64,000 bases of DNA from Comamonadaceae bacterium OTU4NAUVB1 (GTDB lineage: Bacteria; Pseudomonadota; Gammaproteobacteria; Burkholderiales; Burkholderiaceae_C), in NCBI GenBank assembly GCA_024372625.1, contig CP099605.1:3005001-3069000 (forward strand), in the 5' to 3' direction. The stretch's first letter is position 1. Each line of letters opens with the position of its first letter. The position numbers were made by a program, and so were the translations under genes. The notes under the pieces are model-generated. The model was not told the origin of the DNA. It did no database searches and saw only the letters and a program-made list of their open reading frames with translations. Shown piece by piece: positions 17,970-26,672 of this stretch.

Positions 17970-18087
17970 CGACGGCCACCGGACCGACGCGCCCACACGG
18001 CCCCCGGCCCTGCCGGACCGGCGCGAAAGCCCTCCGCGCCACCCGGGCAGCGGGCACCGAAACCCCAAGACCCCAAAGGTCATGGCG

Positions 18088-18113
18088 CAATTCAATTTTA
18101 CACAATTGAATTG
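18088..18113. promoter_or_regulatory. OhrR operator
   Basis: CAATTCAATT (18088-18097) and AATTGAATTG (18104-18113) form a perfect 10-bp inverted repeat around TTACAC. This AT-rich palindrome stands out in a GC-rich genome and resembles the known OhrR box (an AATT-containing dyad). It lies 19-44 bp before ATG 18132 of ohrR, covering the expected promoter/leader, so OhrR should repress its own transcription until oxidised. Confidence 0.8.
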
Positions 18114-18131
18114 TTCGATAAGCTTGAGGCC

Positions 18132-18584
18132 ATGCCTTCCAAAGCCGCTCTCGACCCGTTGCTCCATCTGGACAACCAGTTGTGTTTCGCGGTCTATTCG
18201 ACCTCGCTGGCGATGACGCGGCTCTACAAGCCCCTGCTCGACCAGCTCGGCATCACCTATCCCCAGTACCTGGTCATGCTGGCCCTGTGGGAGCGCGACG
18301 GCACCACGGTGTCCGAACTGGGCGAGCGGCTCTCGCTCGATTCAGGCACCCTCACGCCGCTGCTCAAGCGCCTGGAAGCGAGCGGTTTCGTGACGCGGCT
18401 GCGCGACGCGGCCGACGAACGCCGCGTGCGCATCACCCTGACGCCGGCCGGTCGCAAGCTGCGGCTGCGCGCGGTCGACGTGCCCGCCTGCATGCTGACG
18501 GCCAGCGAATGCTCGATCGACGAACTCGTCGCCCTCACGCGGCAGCTGCAGGACCTGCGTGACCGGCTCAAGGCCGCCGCCTGA
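18132..18584 (+). CDS. ohrR: MarR-family organic peroxide sensor OhrR
   Basis: OhrR is a thiol-based repressor that leaves DNA when organic hydroperoxides oxidise its sensing cysteine. The 150-residue winged-helix protein has the sensor Cys18 in LDNQLCFAVYS, the tyrosine pair region RLYKPLLDQLGITYPQYLVMLALWE, the recognition segment LGERLSLDSGTLTPLLKRLEASGFVTR and DERRVRITLTPAGR of the wing. Cys120 and Cys127 near the C-terminus place it in the two-Cys class typified by Xanthomonas OhrR. A TTG at 18111 is in frame but lies inside the operator, so ATG 18132 is preferred. ohr follows after 101 bp. Confidence 0.93.
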   Translation: MPSKAALDPLLHLDNQLCFAVYSTSLAMTRLYKPLLDQLGITYPQYLVMLALWERDGTTVSELGERLSLDSGTLTPLLKRLEASGFVTRLRDAADERRVRITLTPAGRKLRLRAVDVPACMLTASECSIDELVALTRQLQDLRDRLKAAA

Positions 18585-18685
18585 CCCGCAACGCGTCCTC
18601 CTCCGACGGCCCATCCACTTTCCCCGCCGCCTTCGTCCGAAGGCATTTCCCTCCCAACCCAACCCGCAACCACCAAGGAAACACC

Positions 18686-19111
18686 ATGGCCCACACCCTC
18701 GAAAAAGTCCTCTACACCGCCGAAGCCACCGCCGTCGGCGGCCGCGAAGGCACTGGCAAGAGCAGCGACGGCGCGCTCGACGTCACGCTGAGCGCCCCGG
18801 GTTCCAACAAGCCGGGCACCAACCCCGAGCAGCTGTTCGCCGTCGGCTACGCCGCGTGCTTCGTCGGCGCGCTGAAGGCCGTCAGCTCGAAGATCGGCGT
18901 GAAGGTGCCCGACGACGTGTCGATCGACTCCAAGGTCTCGCTCGGCCCGATCAAGGGTGGCGTCGCCTACGGCATCGCCGTCAAGCTGGCGGTGAACCTG
19001 CCGGGCCTGGACGACGCGCAGAAGAAGCAACTGGTCGACGCAGCCCATGAGGTGTGCCCGTACTCGAACGCCACGCGCGGCAACATCGACGTCGATCTGA
19101 CGATCGTCTGA
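18686..19111 (+). CDS. ohr: Organic hydroperoxide resistance protein
   Basis: Ohr is a lipoyl-dependent thiol peroxidase that reduces organic and fatty-acid hydroperoxides. The 141-residue protein has both catalytic cysteines in their conserved settings, Cys58 in GYAACFVGAL and Cys124 in HEVCPYSNATRGN, plus the conserved Arg region near residue 20 (GGREGTGKSSDG). No second operator palindrome is visible in the 101-bp gap after ohrR, so it is probably transcribed from the OhrR-controlled promoter upstream of ohrR. Confidence 0.96.
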   Translation: MAHTLEKVLYTAEATAVGGREGTGKSSDGALDVTLSAPGSNKPGTNPEQLFAVGYAACFVGALKAVSSKIGVKVPDDVSIDSKVSLGPIKGGVAYGIAVKLAVNLPGLDDAQKKQLVDAAHEVCPYSNATRGNIDVDLTIV

Positions 19112-19185
19112 TCGGCCGGCACGCCCTGCGCGTGCCCCGGCGCGAAAGGCGCCGTCCCCGAGGGAGGGATGGCGACAATGGCCGC

Positions 19186-20226
19186 ATGACCTCCTCCTCC
19201 AGCGCGCCGCCCGACACCCACCCCTACGAGAGCCTCACGCCGGACGTGGTGCTCGACGCGCTGTCCGCGCTGGGCCTGCACGGCGATGGTCGCCTGACCG
19301 CCCTCAACTCCTACGAGAACCGCGTCTACCAGGTCTTCCTGGAAGACGCGCACCCGCATCCGGCGGTGGTCGTCAAGTTCTACCGGCCGGGCCGCTGGAG
19401 CGACGCGGAAATCCTCGAGGAGCACGACTTCGCACTCGAACTCGCCGCCGCCGAAGTACCCGCCGTCGCGCCCCTGAAGCTCGATGGCCGGACGCTGCAC
19501 CACCACGACGGCTTCGCCTTCAGCGTGAGTCCCTACCGTGGCGGACGCGGGCCGGAACTGGAGGATTTCGAGGTGCTCGAATGGGTCGGGCGCTTCCTGG
19601 CCCGCATCCATGCCATCGGCGCCGCACGGCCTTTCACGCACCGCCCGGCGCTCGACCTGCACACCTTCGGCATCGCCTCGCGCGACTGGCTGCTGGCCAA
19701 CGACAAGATCCCGCTGGACGTGCAGCGCGATTGGGAAACCGCCTGCAACGCCGCGCTCGAGCGCATCGCCGCGACGCCGCTCGACCCCGCCGCATCGGCC
19801 GGCTCGCCATTGCGGCGACTGCGCCTGCACGGCGACGTGCATCCCGGCAACATCCTGTGGACGCCCACCGACCGACCGCTCGGCGGCCCGCATTTCGTCG
19901 ATCTCGACGACGCGCGCACCGGCTTCGCGGTGCAGGACCTGTGGATGCTGCTGTCGGGCGAACGCGCCCAGCGGACGGCGCAGTTGAGCGGCCTGCTCGA
20001 CGGCTACGAGCAGTTCCGTGCGTTCGACCGGCGCGAACTGGCGCTCGTCGAGCCCCTGCGCACCCTGCGCCTGATCCACTACAGCGCCTGGCTGGCGCGC
20101 CGTTTCGAGGACCCGATCTTCCCGATCAACTTCCCGTGGTTCGGGTCGAGCGACTACTGGAAGGGACAGATCCTGGTGCTGCAGGACCAGTGCGAGCGGA
20201 TGGAGGAAGAACCGCTGTATGCGTGA
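19186..20226 (+). CDS. srkA: Stress response kinase A (YihE-like)
   Basis: SrkA is an aminoglycoside-phosphotransferase-fold Ser/Thr kinase that, in E. coli, protects against stress-induced death linked to MazEF. The 346-residue protein has the nucleotide-binding region NSYENRVYQVFLED...VVVKFYRPGRW, the catalytic HGDVHPGNILW near residue 223, the metal-binding FVDLDDARTGFAVQDLWMLLSG, and the family C-terminus with HYSAWLARRFEDPIFPINFPWF. It lies 74 bp after ohr on the same strand. Its last 101 bp overlap on the opposite strand the 3' end of the small membrane-protein gene at 20126-20599. Confidence 0.93.
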   Translation: MTSSSSAPPDTHPYESLTPDVVLDALSALGLHGDGRLTALNSYENRVYQVFLEDAHPHPAVVVKFYRPGRWSDAEILEEHDFALELAAAEVPAVAPLKLDGRTLHHHDGFAFSVSPYRGGRGPELEDFEVLEWVGRFLARIHAIGAARPFTHRPALDLHTFGIASRDWLLANDKIPLDVQRDWETACNAALERIAATPLDPAASAGSPLRRLRLHGDVHPGNILWTPTDRPLGGPHFVDLDDARTGFAVQDLWMLLSGERAQRTAQLSGLLDGYEQFRAFDRRELALVEPLRTLRLIHYSAWLARRFEDPIFPINFPWFGSSDYWKGQILVLQDQCERMEEEPLYA

Positions 20227-20599
20227 GCCGGCCTGCCATCGAAATCGATTCATCACCTTGTATCGACATGGCCCTCCGTCCGGGGGCATCGGGATCGCCT
20301 GAATAGCGAAAACGCTCTGCCAGCCAAAAACAAGTGAAAGCACATGCCAGCGTGCACAGAGCAACGCGCCGCAGAAATCGACGTTCAACAGGTTTCTTTC
20401 GCACCATCCACCAGCACACGATGTTCACGGCCTGCGCGACCACAACGGCCAGAAGTGCATAGAAGGCATATGTGACGCTAGGTCCGACCATGCGGTCCTT
20501 GTATTGGGCGAACCAGATCACGAAGATGGCGAAACGAACGCACATGACGATGACCAGCAGGTTGGTCGCGAGGATCACGATGCGCACGGGCCGTCTCAT
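20126..20599 (-). CDS. Small membrane protein, last gene of the PAAR-hydrolase cassette
   Basis: I do not recognise this 157-residue protein. It has three hydrophobic segments at about 6-31, 42-65 and 79-95 with positively charged connectors (WWMVRKKPVERRFLRR), then a polar Ser/Pro/Arg tail of about 60 residues. Its ATG overlaps the stop of the upstream hydrolase gene (TGATG), so translation is probably coupled. In an effector cassette this position is typical for an immunity protein, and a membrane location would suit an envelope-targeting toxin; that is inference. The tail-coding part lies antisense to the end of srkA, so the true C-terminus may have been extended or altered when the cassette joined the chromosome. 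Confidence 0.6.
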   Translation of the reverse strand: MRRPVRIVILATNLLVIVMCVRFAIFVIWFAQYKDRMVGPSVTYAFYALLAVVVAQAVNIVCWWMVRKKPVERRFLRRVALCTLACAFTCFWLAERFRYSGDPDAPGRRAMSIQGDESISMAGRLTHTAVLPPSARTGPAAPGSVPSSSRSTRTTGS

Positions 20600-21300
20600 C
20601 AGCGAAGTCCTTGGTCGACGAGTTCCCGTGCCAGAGACTGCCAGCGCTGCGGACTGTCCTGCACGACGTGCGCGTAGTGGAAGTGCCCTTCGCCGAGCTT
20701 GCGATTCTGTTGACGTTGCAAATCAGGAATGGCAAGGATCAGTTCTCGCTGGGAAAGACCAGCGTAGATTGGGTCGCCGAATTTCCGCAGGTCCTTCACG
20801 ATCACTTTCCTGATCGTCGATGTCGCCCGGAGCTCCGCCAGGAAATCGCCATCGATCGGCGAACCGATCAGGACCAAGTGATCGACGACATGCCGCTGTC
20901 GCGCATACCAGTATGCGGTTTGCGCGGCCAGTAGCGAACCGTATGAGTAGCCGATGAGATTGAATTGTGGCGCGCCGTCTGACATGCCACTCGAAATCGT
21001 CCATTCGGCATCGTCCTTGTATCGAATCAAGGTACCTGCGCGCGCAGCATCCAGGAGGAGTCCGGTTTCCTGGCCAAAACTCGTGACAGCCGTATTCGTC
21101 AAACCGACACGGACGTGTTCCATGCCTGCTTTACGGAATGCTTCCAACTGCGGCTGGATGTACGGCCCATCCAGCCCCGCACCACCCCAATACAGCGTGC
21201 CCCGGGGCTTCTTCACATAGACCGTCGCGGGACGCGTGTCGCTCTTCAAGGTGAGGATCGCGCTCGCCATGGCGACCGGGGCCAGCAGGGGAATGGGCAT
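20599..21300 (-). CDS. Lipase-like alpha/beta hydrolase, putative type VI effector
   Basis: The 233-residue protein starts with a short hydrophobic stretch (MPIPLLAPVAMASAIL). After LYWGGAGLDGPYIQPQLEAF it has a G-x-S-x-G nucleophile elbow (NLIGYSYGSLLAAQTAYW, Ser near residue 126) and LVLIGSPIDGDFL, and a His-rich segment GHFHYAHVV near the C-terminus that could supply the catalytic His. This is the fold plan of lipase-type (Tle-like) effectors. The start codon overlaps the stop of the PAAR gene by one base (TGATG), so effector and tip protein are translationally coupled. Base composition is visibly less GC-rich than the surroundings, a sign of acquisition. The Tle subfamily is not assignable by eye. 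Confidence 0.65.
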   Translation of the reverse strand: MPIPLLAPVAMASAILTLKSDTRPATVYVKKPRGTLYWGGAGLDGPYIQPQLEAFRKAGMEHVRVGLTNTAVTSFGQETGLLLDAARAGTLIRYKDDAEWTISSGMSDGAPQFNLIGYSYGSLLAAQTAYWYARQRHVVDHLVLIGSPIDGDFLAELRATSTIRKVIVKDLRKFGDPIYAGLSQRELILAIPDLQRQQNRKLGEGHFHYAHVVQDSPQRWQSLARELVDQGLR

Positions 21301-21875
21301 CACGCGCCCTCCCCGAAGATCTCGATGCGGATCTGGCTGCCACCCGTGCCCGTCACGCGCTCGGTGTGGCCCTGAGCGTCCGTGCGCCCCTGCAGCATGC
21401 CGCCCGGATGACGCAGGCGGTAGAGCCGGTGCGCGAGCGGCGTGCCGTCGGCTTCGTCGCGCAGCAGGAAGCGTTGATCGCAGCTGTCGGGCGCATGGCC
21501 TTCTTTCGTGACGGCTTGCGGTGGCATTCCCACGTGCCAGGCATCGGCGCTGATCGTCGGATGCATCGCGCCGCCCTCCGCCATGTCGCCTTCGACCCAG
21601 GACGTCTGCTGCGATGCGACCAGCTGCGGTGGCGGCGTGCAACGACACAGGCAGAGATCGCCGCCGAGGGCCTCCTGCCTGCCATGCGGGCCGGTGGACG
21701 AGATGCGCGTGCCGACCGCCACGATGTGCCCGGTGGTGCCGCAGGCCGGACATTCGACCTGATCGCCTTCGAAAGCCAGCGCATGGCCGTGCCAGGTCAC
21801 CGTCGACAGACCGGTCGCTACCCTGCCGCCACGCGTCGTCATGTCACCGACGCGGATGTGAAAACGCCTTCCCAT
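21300..21875 (-). CDS. PAAR-domain type VI secretion spike-tip protein
   Basis: The 191-residue protein has an N-terminal PAAR domain (about 5-90): RVGDMTTRGGRVATGLSTV, HALAFEGDQVECPACGTTGHIVAVGTR and GDLCLCRC, including the Cys/His pattern that binds zinc at the tip of the VgrG spike. The C-terminal half ends in FLLRDEADGTPLAHRLYRL..GMLQGRTDAQGHTERV, a small domain often fused to PAAR proteins as an adaptor for cargo. PAAR proteins sharpen the spike and carry effectors; here the cargo is presumably the hydrolase encoded immediately downstream. No vgrG, hcp or tss genes are in the window. Confidence 0.82.
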   Translation of the reverse strand: MGRRFHIRVGDMTTRGGRVATGLSTVTWHGHALAFEGDQVECPACGTTGHIVAVGTRISSTGPHGRQEALGGDLCLCRCTPPPQLVASQQTSWVEGDMAEGGAMHPTISADAWHVGMPPQAVTKEGHAPDSCDQRFLLRDEADGTPLAHRLYRLRHPGGMLQGRTDAQGHTERVTGTGGSQIRIEIFGEGA

Positions 21876-21982
21876 GGAAACTCCCTGCTATTTTTGGCGG
21901 GGATTCTAGGAAGGCGTCGAGGGAATCGATGGATGCCGGCGCGGCCATGCGCCGGGTGGTCGCCCGGACCCTGACGGACGGA

Positions 21983-22447
21983 TCAGTAGGGACTGTCGGA
22001 CTGCCCCGGCCCGCCGGATGGGCGCGCGGGCTGCGGGTAAGGCGCAGCCGGGTACGCCGAGGACGGCACGACGACCCCCCGCTCCACCCCACGGTTCGAT
22101 GGGGCCGGCGGCGGCGGCGCCGACGACCGCGGCGCGTTCGGGTCGTACAGCACGGTGCCCGTGCCGACGCCAGCGCCCAGCCGCGCGCTGCCCCCGATGC
22201 CCGTGGAAGCCCCGACCCCGGCACCGCCGTAGACCTGTCCGCCACCATTGACTCCGACGCCCACGCCCAGCGGCCCGATGCCGGTGCCCAGGCCGATGCT
22301 CGGTCCGCCCGAACCGACGCCCACGCCCAGCGAGACGCCCGGCACCAGCGGAATGCCGATGCCCACGCCCGCCGCGCAACCGGCGAGCCCGCCCAGGGCC
22401 ATGGCCACGGCCGCGAGGACGGCCGCGACACGCGGCGCGCGGCGCAT
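21983..22447 (-). CDS. Glycine-rich lipoprotein of unknown function
   Basis: This 154-residue protein begins with a signal peptide and lipobox (VAMALGGLAGC, Cys24). Its middle (about 25-100) is an irregular repeat of hydrophobic-Gly units such as GVGIGIPL, GVGVGSGG and GLGTGIG, followed by a Pro/Ser-rich tail. It resembles the small Gly-rich lipoproteins annotated as hypothetical in Burkholderiales; I know of no function. It lies 17 bp after htpG on the same strand and may be cotranscribed. ATG 22447 sits just before the arginine-rich n-region (MRRAPR). Confidence 0.7.
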   Translation of the reverse strand: MRRAPRVAAVLAAVAMALGGLAGCAAGVGIGIPLVPGVSLGVGVGSGGPSIGLGTGIGPLGVGVGVNGGGQVYGGAGVGASTGIGGSARLGAGVGTGTVLYDPNAPRSSAPPPPAPSNRGVERGVVVPSSAYPAAPYPQPARPSGGPGQSDSPY

Positions 22448-22464
22448 CGGCACGGGCCTGGCGA

Positions 22465-24522
22465 TCACACCAGCAGGGCGTTCACGCGCCGCACATAGGC
22501 CGCCGGATCGGCCGGCAGGCCGCCCTCGGCCAGCAGGGCCTGGTCGAACAGGATGTGGGCCAAGTCGTCGAAGTGCCCGGTCTCGCCTTCGAGCTTGCGC
22601 ACCAGCGGATGCTCGGCGTTGACCTCCAGCACCGGCTTGAGGTCGGGCGCGGGCTGGCCGGCCTGGCGCAGCATGCGGGCGAGCTGCGTGCTCATGCCGC
22701 CGTCCTTGACCACCAGGCACGCCGGCGAGTCGACCAGGCGCGTGGTCACGCGCACGTCCTCGGCCTTGTCCTTCAGGGCGTCCTTGAGGCGCTCCAGCAC
22801 CGGCTTGAAGCTCTCGGCGGCTTCCTCCGCCGCCTTCTTCTCGGCCTCGTCCTGCAGGCCGCCGAGGTCGACCGCGCCCTTGGCCACGCTCTGCAGCGGC
22901 GTGCCGTCGAACTCGTGGAGGTAGTTCAGCGCCCACTCGTCGACGCGGTCCGTCATCAGCAGCACCTCGATGCCCTTCTTGCGGAAGAGTTCGAGCTGCG
23001 GGCTGTTCTTGGCGGCGGCCAGCGTGTCGGCGGTGATGTAGTAGATGGCCTCCTGGCCCTCCTTCATGCGCGCCTTGTAGTCGGCGAAGCTCACGGCGAC
23101 GGCGTCGCTGGTGGTGGAGGCGAAGCGCAGCAGCTTGGCGATGCGCTCGCTGTTGGCCATGTCCTCGCCCAGGCCTTCCTTGAGGACGGCACCGAACTCG
23201 GCATAGAAGGCCGCGTACTTGCCGGCGTCGGCGTCGGCCGCGAACTCGGCGGCCGTCTCGGCGGCGGGCGTGGCCGCCTTCTTGTCGGCCACGTCGGTGA
23301 CGCCGTCGATCGGCTCGGTGGGCTCCGGGGCGGGCACCGATTCACCGGAACCGACGTCGATCTTGGCCGCGGCGCTCTCGACGGCGGCCTTCTGCTTCTT
23401 CGCCAGGTCCTCCAGCATGGACAGCACGCGCTTGGTGCTGCCCTCGCGGATCGCCTTGACGTCGCGGCTCTCCTGGAGCAGTTCGCGGCTGACGTTGAGC
23501 GGCAGGTCGGCCGAGTCGATCACGCCCTTGACGAAGCGCAGGTAGCTGGGCATCAGCGCCTCGGCGTCGTCCATGATGAAGACGCGCTTGACGTAGAGCT
23601 TCACGCCGGCGGTCTTGTCGCGGTTGAACAGGTCCATCGGCGCCTTGGACGGGATGAACAGCAGCTGCGTGTACTCGGTGCTGCCCTCGACGCGGTTGTG
23701 GCTCCAGGTCAGCGGATCGGCGTGGTCGTGCGAGATGTTCTTGTAGAACTCGGCGTACTGCTCGTCGGTGATGTCCTTCTTCGGGCGCGTCCACAGGGCG
23801 CTGGCCTTGTTCACGGGCTCCCACTCGCCGGTCTTGACCATGTCGCCGGGCTGGTCGTTCTCGCCTTCCTTCCACTCCTCCTTCTCCATCAGGATGGGCA
23901 GGGAAATGTGGTCGGAGTACTTGCCGATGACCGACTTGAGCTTCCAGGCGTTGAGGTATTCCTCGGCGTCCTCGCGCAGGTGCAGCGTGACGCTGGTGCC
24001 GCGCTGCGGACGCTCGATGTCGTCGACCTCGAAGTCGCCCGCGCCGGTGCTCGCCCAGCGCACGCCCTGGCCGGTGGGCAGGCCCGCGCGGCGCGACTCG
24101 ACCACGATGCGGTCGGCCACGATGAAGCCCGAATAGAAGCCCACGCCGAACTGGCCGATGAGCTGGGCGTCGGACTTCTGGTCGCCCGAGAGCTTGCTCA
24201 TGAAGTCCTTGGTGCCGCTCTTGGCGATGGTGCCCAGGTTGTCGATCGCCTCCTGGCGCGACAGGCCGATGCCGTTGTCGGTGAAGGTCAGGGTCCGCGC
24301 GGCCTTGTCGAAGGACACGCGCACCTCGAGGTTGGGCGCGTCCTCGTAGAGCGCGGCATCGTTGATGGCCTCGAAGCGCAGCTTGTCGCACGCGTCCGAA
24401 GCGTTCGAGATCAGCTCGCGCAGGAAGATCTCCTTGTTCGAGTAGAGCGAATGCGTGACGAGGTGCAGGAGCTGGGCGACTTCGGCCTGGAAGGGAAGTT
24501 TGGTCGGTGCGGGAGTGGTCAT
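22465..24522 (-). CDS. htpG: Molecular chaperone HtpG (bacterial Hsp90)
   Basis: HtpG is an ATP-dependent dimeric chaperone. The 685-residue protein has the GHKL ATPase domain ([55 protein letters not shown]), the middle domain ([37 protein letters not shown]) and the C-terminal dimerisation region. At about residues 388-436 it carries an Ala/Asp/Glu/Pro-rich segment that has no counterpart in E. coli HtpG (624 residues) and lies between VSRELLQ...LEDLAKKQ and [20 protein letters not shown]; this explains most of the extra length. ATG 24522 gives the standard N-terminus ([28 protein letters not shown]). Confidence 0.95.
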   Translation of the reverse strand: MTTPAPTKLPFQAEVAQLLHLVTHSLYSNKEIFLRELISNASDACDKLRFEAINDAALYEDAPNLEVRVSFDKAARTLTFTDNGIGLSRQEAIDNLGTIAKSGTKDFMSKLSGDQKSDAQLIGQFGVGFYSGFIVADRIVVESRRAGLPTGQGVRWASTGAGDFEVDDIERPQRGTSVTLHLREDAEEYLNAWKLKSVIGKYSDHISLPILMEKEEWKEGENDQPGDMVKTGEWEPVNKASALWTRPKKDITDEQYAEFYKNISHDHADPLTWSHNRVEGSTEYTQLLFIPSKAPMDLFNRDKTAGVKLYVKRVFIMDDAEALMPSYLRFVKGVIDSADLPLNVSRELLQESRDVKAIREGSTKRVLSMLEDLAKKQKAAVESAAAKIDVGSGESVPAPEPTEPIDGVTDVADKKAATPAAETAAEFAADADAGKYAAFYAEFGAVLKEGLGEDMANSERIAKLLRFASTTSDAVAVSFADYKARMKEGQEAIYYITADTLAAAKNSPQLELFRKKGIEVLLMTDRVDEWALNYLHEFDGTPLQSVAKGAVDLGGLQDEAEKKAAEEAAESFKPVLERLKDALKDKAEDVRVTTRLVDSPACLVVKDGGMSTQLARMLRQAGQPAPDLKPVLEVNAEHPLVRKLEGETGHFDDLAHILFDQALLAEGGLPADPAAYVRRVNALLV

Positions 24523-24647
24523 GGTGTTCGTCGGTTCGTTCGTCGTTCGTTCGCCGCGACCCGGCGATGCCGGTGCGGACGATGACGCCGGAGCCCGGAG
24601 GGCCGCCGGCGCGGTCGCGAGGGACATGGTGGCGCCCCGCGAGATTT

Positions 24648-25634
24648 TCAATGCCCCCCGGACGCGACCGGTGTCGGGGCGACGGCGGTGGCCGCGCGCT
24701 GCGCCGCCACCGCCGCGTCGCGCAGGTGGGCGGCCAGCAACGCCGCCGCCGGCGAGGGCCGCGCGCCACGCCGCGTGACGATGCCGAAGCCCTCGTGGCG
24801 CGCGCCGATCGACAGCGGCAGGCGGCAGGCGATGCGGTGCCGCTCGCAGAAATCCATCGTGCCCGAGGACATCAGCGCCACCAGCTGGGGGTCCTCCTGC
24901 AGCATCAGCATGGTCGCGAAGGTCGAGGCGGTCTCGCTCGGATAGGCCGGCAGCGGCAGCCCGGCCTCGCGGAACTCGCGCTCGAGCAGGTGGCGCAGCG
25001 GCATCTGGGCCGGATAGCACAGCCACCGGTAGCCCGCGAGCTGCGCCAGCGTGACGTTCGGCGCGCCGGCCAGCGGATGGCGCGTCCCCACCGCGATGGC
25101 GACCTGCTCGTCCATCAGCGGCTCGTAGTCGAACTGGTCGGGCCGGGCGGCGACGGTGGTGCGGCAGACCGCCAGGTCGAGCCGGCCTTCGTCGACGAGC
25201 GTGAGCAGCTCGATGCTGGTGGCCTCGCGCACCTCGACCGACAGCGCCGGCTGCTGCGCGCGCAGCCGCGTCAGCGCGCCCACCAGCACCGAATGCAGCG
25301 CCCCGGCGATGGCGCCCACCGCCAGGCGCGCGCCGGTGCCGCGCAGCACGCCGTCGATCTCCTCGCGCAGGTGCGCCAGGTCGGCCTCCACGAGCCGCGC
25401 GTAGCGCACCACGCAGCGCCCCAGCTCGTTGGCGTGCACGCCCTGCGGCGAGCGGGTGAACAGCTCGGCGCCGAAGGTGGTCTCGATCTCGCGCAGGGCC
25501 TTGGTCAGGCCCGGCTGGGTCATGCCCGTGCGCTCGGCCGCCCGGTGCAGCGAGCCGTGCTCGTCGAGCGCCACGAGCAGCGTCAGCTGGCGAAAGCGCA
25601 GGCGCGAGGCGATGGCGGATGAACTCGGCAGCAT
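24648..25634 (-). CDS. LysR-type transcriptional regulator
   Basis: The 328-residue LysR protein has an N-terminal winged helix ([60 protein letters not shown], about 11-70) and a periplasmic-binding-type effector domain. It stands divergent from the FAH-family hydrolase, SDR and Bug-receptor genes with a 179-bp region between, the classical arrangement in which a LysR protein controls the divergent catabolic operon in response to a pathway compound (inference). [12 protein letters not shown] at 25634 gives the usual short lead before the HTH. Confidence 0.9.
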   Translation of the reverse strand: MLPSSSAIASRLRFRQLTLLVALDEHGSLHRAAERTGMTQPGLTKALREIETTFGAELFTRSPQGVHANELGRCVVRYARLVEADLAHLREEIDGVLRGTGARLAVGAIAGALHSVLVGALTRLRAQQPALSVEVREATSIELLTLVDEGRLDLAVCRTTVAARPDQFDYEPLMDEQVAIAVGTRHPLAGAPNVTLAQLAGYRWLCYPAQMPLRHLLEREFREAGLPLPAYPSETASTFATMLMLQEDPQLVALMSSGTMDFCERHRIACRLPLSIGARHEGFGIVTRRGARPSPAAALLAAHLRDAAVAAQRAATAVAPTPVASGGH

Positions 25635-25813
25635 GGGCGGGGTTGCGGGATGGCGTGGAAAGACGGTGGCCGGAGGGCAGCGAGGGAATTCCCGGAGAGT
25701 CCGGAAAGTTATCGGCGGATCAGAAGGCCTCACTATGCAGCACCCCGGCCGGCTTCCACAATGCCGCCGCGACAGAGCGCGCCCCCCAGACACCCACCTC
25801 AGGAGACACACGG

Positions 25814-26659
25814 ATGAAATTGCTGCGTTACGGCCCCGCGGGCCAGGAAAAACCGGGCCTCCTCGACGCCGGCGGCACGCTGCGCGACCTCTCGGCCCAC
25901 GTCGCCGACATCGACGGCGCGGCGCTGTCGGCCCAGACGCTCGCCACCCTGCGCGCGCTCGACCCCGCCACGCTGCCCGCCGTCGAGGGCTCGCCGCGCC
26001 TGGGCGCCTGCGTCGGGCGCATCGGCAAGTTCATCTGCATCGGCCTGAACTACGCCGACCACGCCGCCGAGTCGGGGCTGGCCGTGCCGTCCGAGCCGGT
26101 GGTGTTCAACAAGTGGCTCTCGGCCGTGGTCGGCCCCAACGACGACGTGCGCATCCCGCGCGGCTCGAAGAAGACCGACTGGGAGGTCGAACTCGGCGTG
26201 GTGATCGGCAAGACCGCCAGCTACATCGAGGAGGCCGACGCCCTGGACCACGTGGCGGGCTACTGCGTGATCAACGACGTCTCCGAGCGCGAGTACCAGA
26301 TCGAGCGCGGCGGCACCTGGGACAAGGGCAAGGGCTGCGACACCTTCGGCCCCACCGGCCCGTGGCTGGTGACCGCCGACGAGGTGCCCGACCCGCAGGC
26401 GCTGCGCCTGTGGCTGGAGGTCGACGGCCACCGCTACCAGGACGGCAACACCCGCACGATGGTCTTCGGCGTGGCGCACCTGGTGGCCTACCTCAGCCGC
26501 TTCATGACGCTGCACCCCGGCGACGTGATCTCCACCGGCACGCCGCCGGGCGTGGGGATGGGCTGCAAGCCCGAACCCATCTACCTGCGCCCCGGCCAGA
26601 CCATGCGCCTGGGCATCGACGGCCTGGGCGAGCAATGCCAGCGCACGGTCGCGGCCTGA
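25814..26659 (+). CDS. Fumarylacetoacetate hydrolase family protein (2,4-diketo-3-deoxy-sugar-acid hydrolase-like)
   Basis: The 281-residue FAH-family protein has the metal-binding core KTDWEVELGVVIGKTASYIEEADALDHVAGYCVINDVSEREYQIERGG and the substrate loop GIGLNY-type segment FICIGLNYADHAAES. The GGTWDKGKGCDTFGPTGPWLVT stretch is common to the ureidoglycolate-lyase-like/diketo-deoxyfuconate hydrolase branch. The family cleaves C-C bonds of beta-diketo acids. The SDR encoded immediately downstream (14 bp) would supply a 4-dehydrogenase, so a 2-keto-3-deoxy sugar acid such as KDF or KDR is a reasonable substrate family (inference). A Shine-Dalgarno (AGGAG) precedes ATG 25814. Confidence 0.88.
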   Translation: MKLLRYGPAGQEKPGLLDAGGTLRDLSAHVADIDGAALSAQTLATLRALDPATLPAVEGSPRLGACVGRIGKFICIGLNYADHAAESGLAVPSEPVVFNKWLSAVVGPNDDVRIPRGSKKTDWEVELGVVIGKTASYIEEADALDHVAGYCVINDVSEREYQIERGGTWDKGKGCDTFGPTGPWLVTADEVPDPQALRLWLEVDGHRYQDGNTRTMVFGVAHLVAYLSRFMTLHPGDVISTGTPPGVGMGCKPEPIYLRPGQTMRLGIDGLGEQCQRTVAA

Positions 26660-26672
26660 GGACGTGACCACC

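Noticed and set aside
18111..18131. TTG at 18111 as the ohrR start
   Set aside because: It lies within the right arm of the operator palindrome, and ATG 18132 gives the usual family N-terminus.
20300..22000. Prophage or insertion sequence around the low-GC cassette
   Set aside because: No transposase, integrase, terminal repeats or phage genes are visible; only the three coupled genes are present.
22555..24585. A 676-codon plus-strand frame opposite htpG
   Set aside because: Antisense to htpG, with repetitive Leu/Val/Gly composition and no motif.
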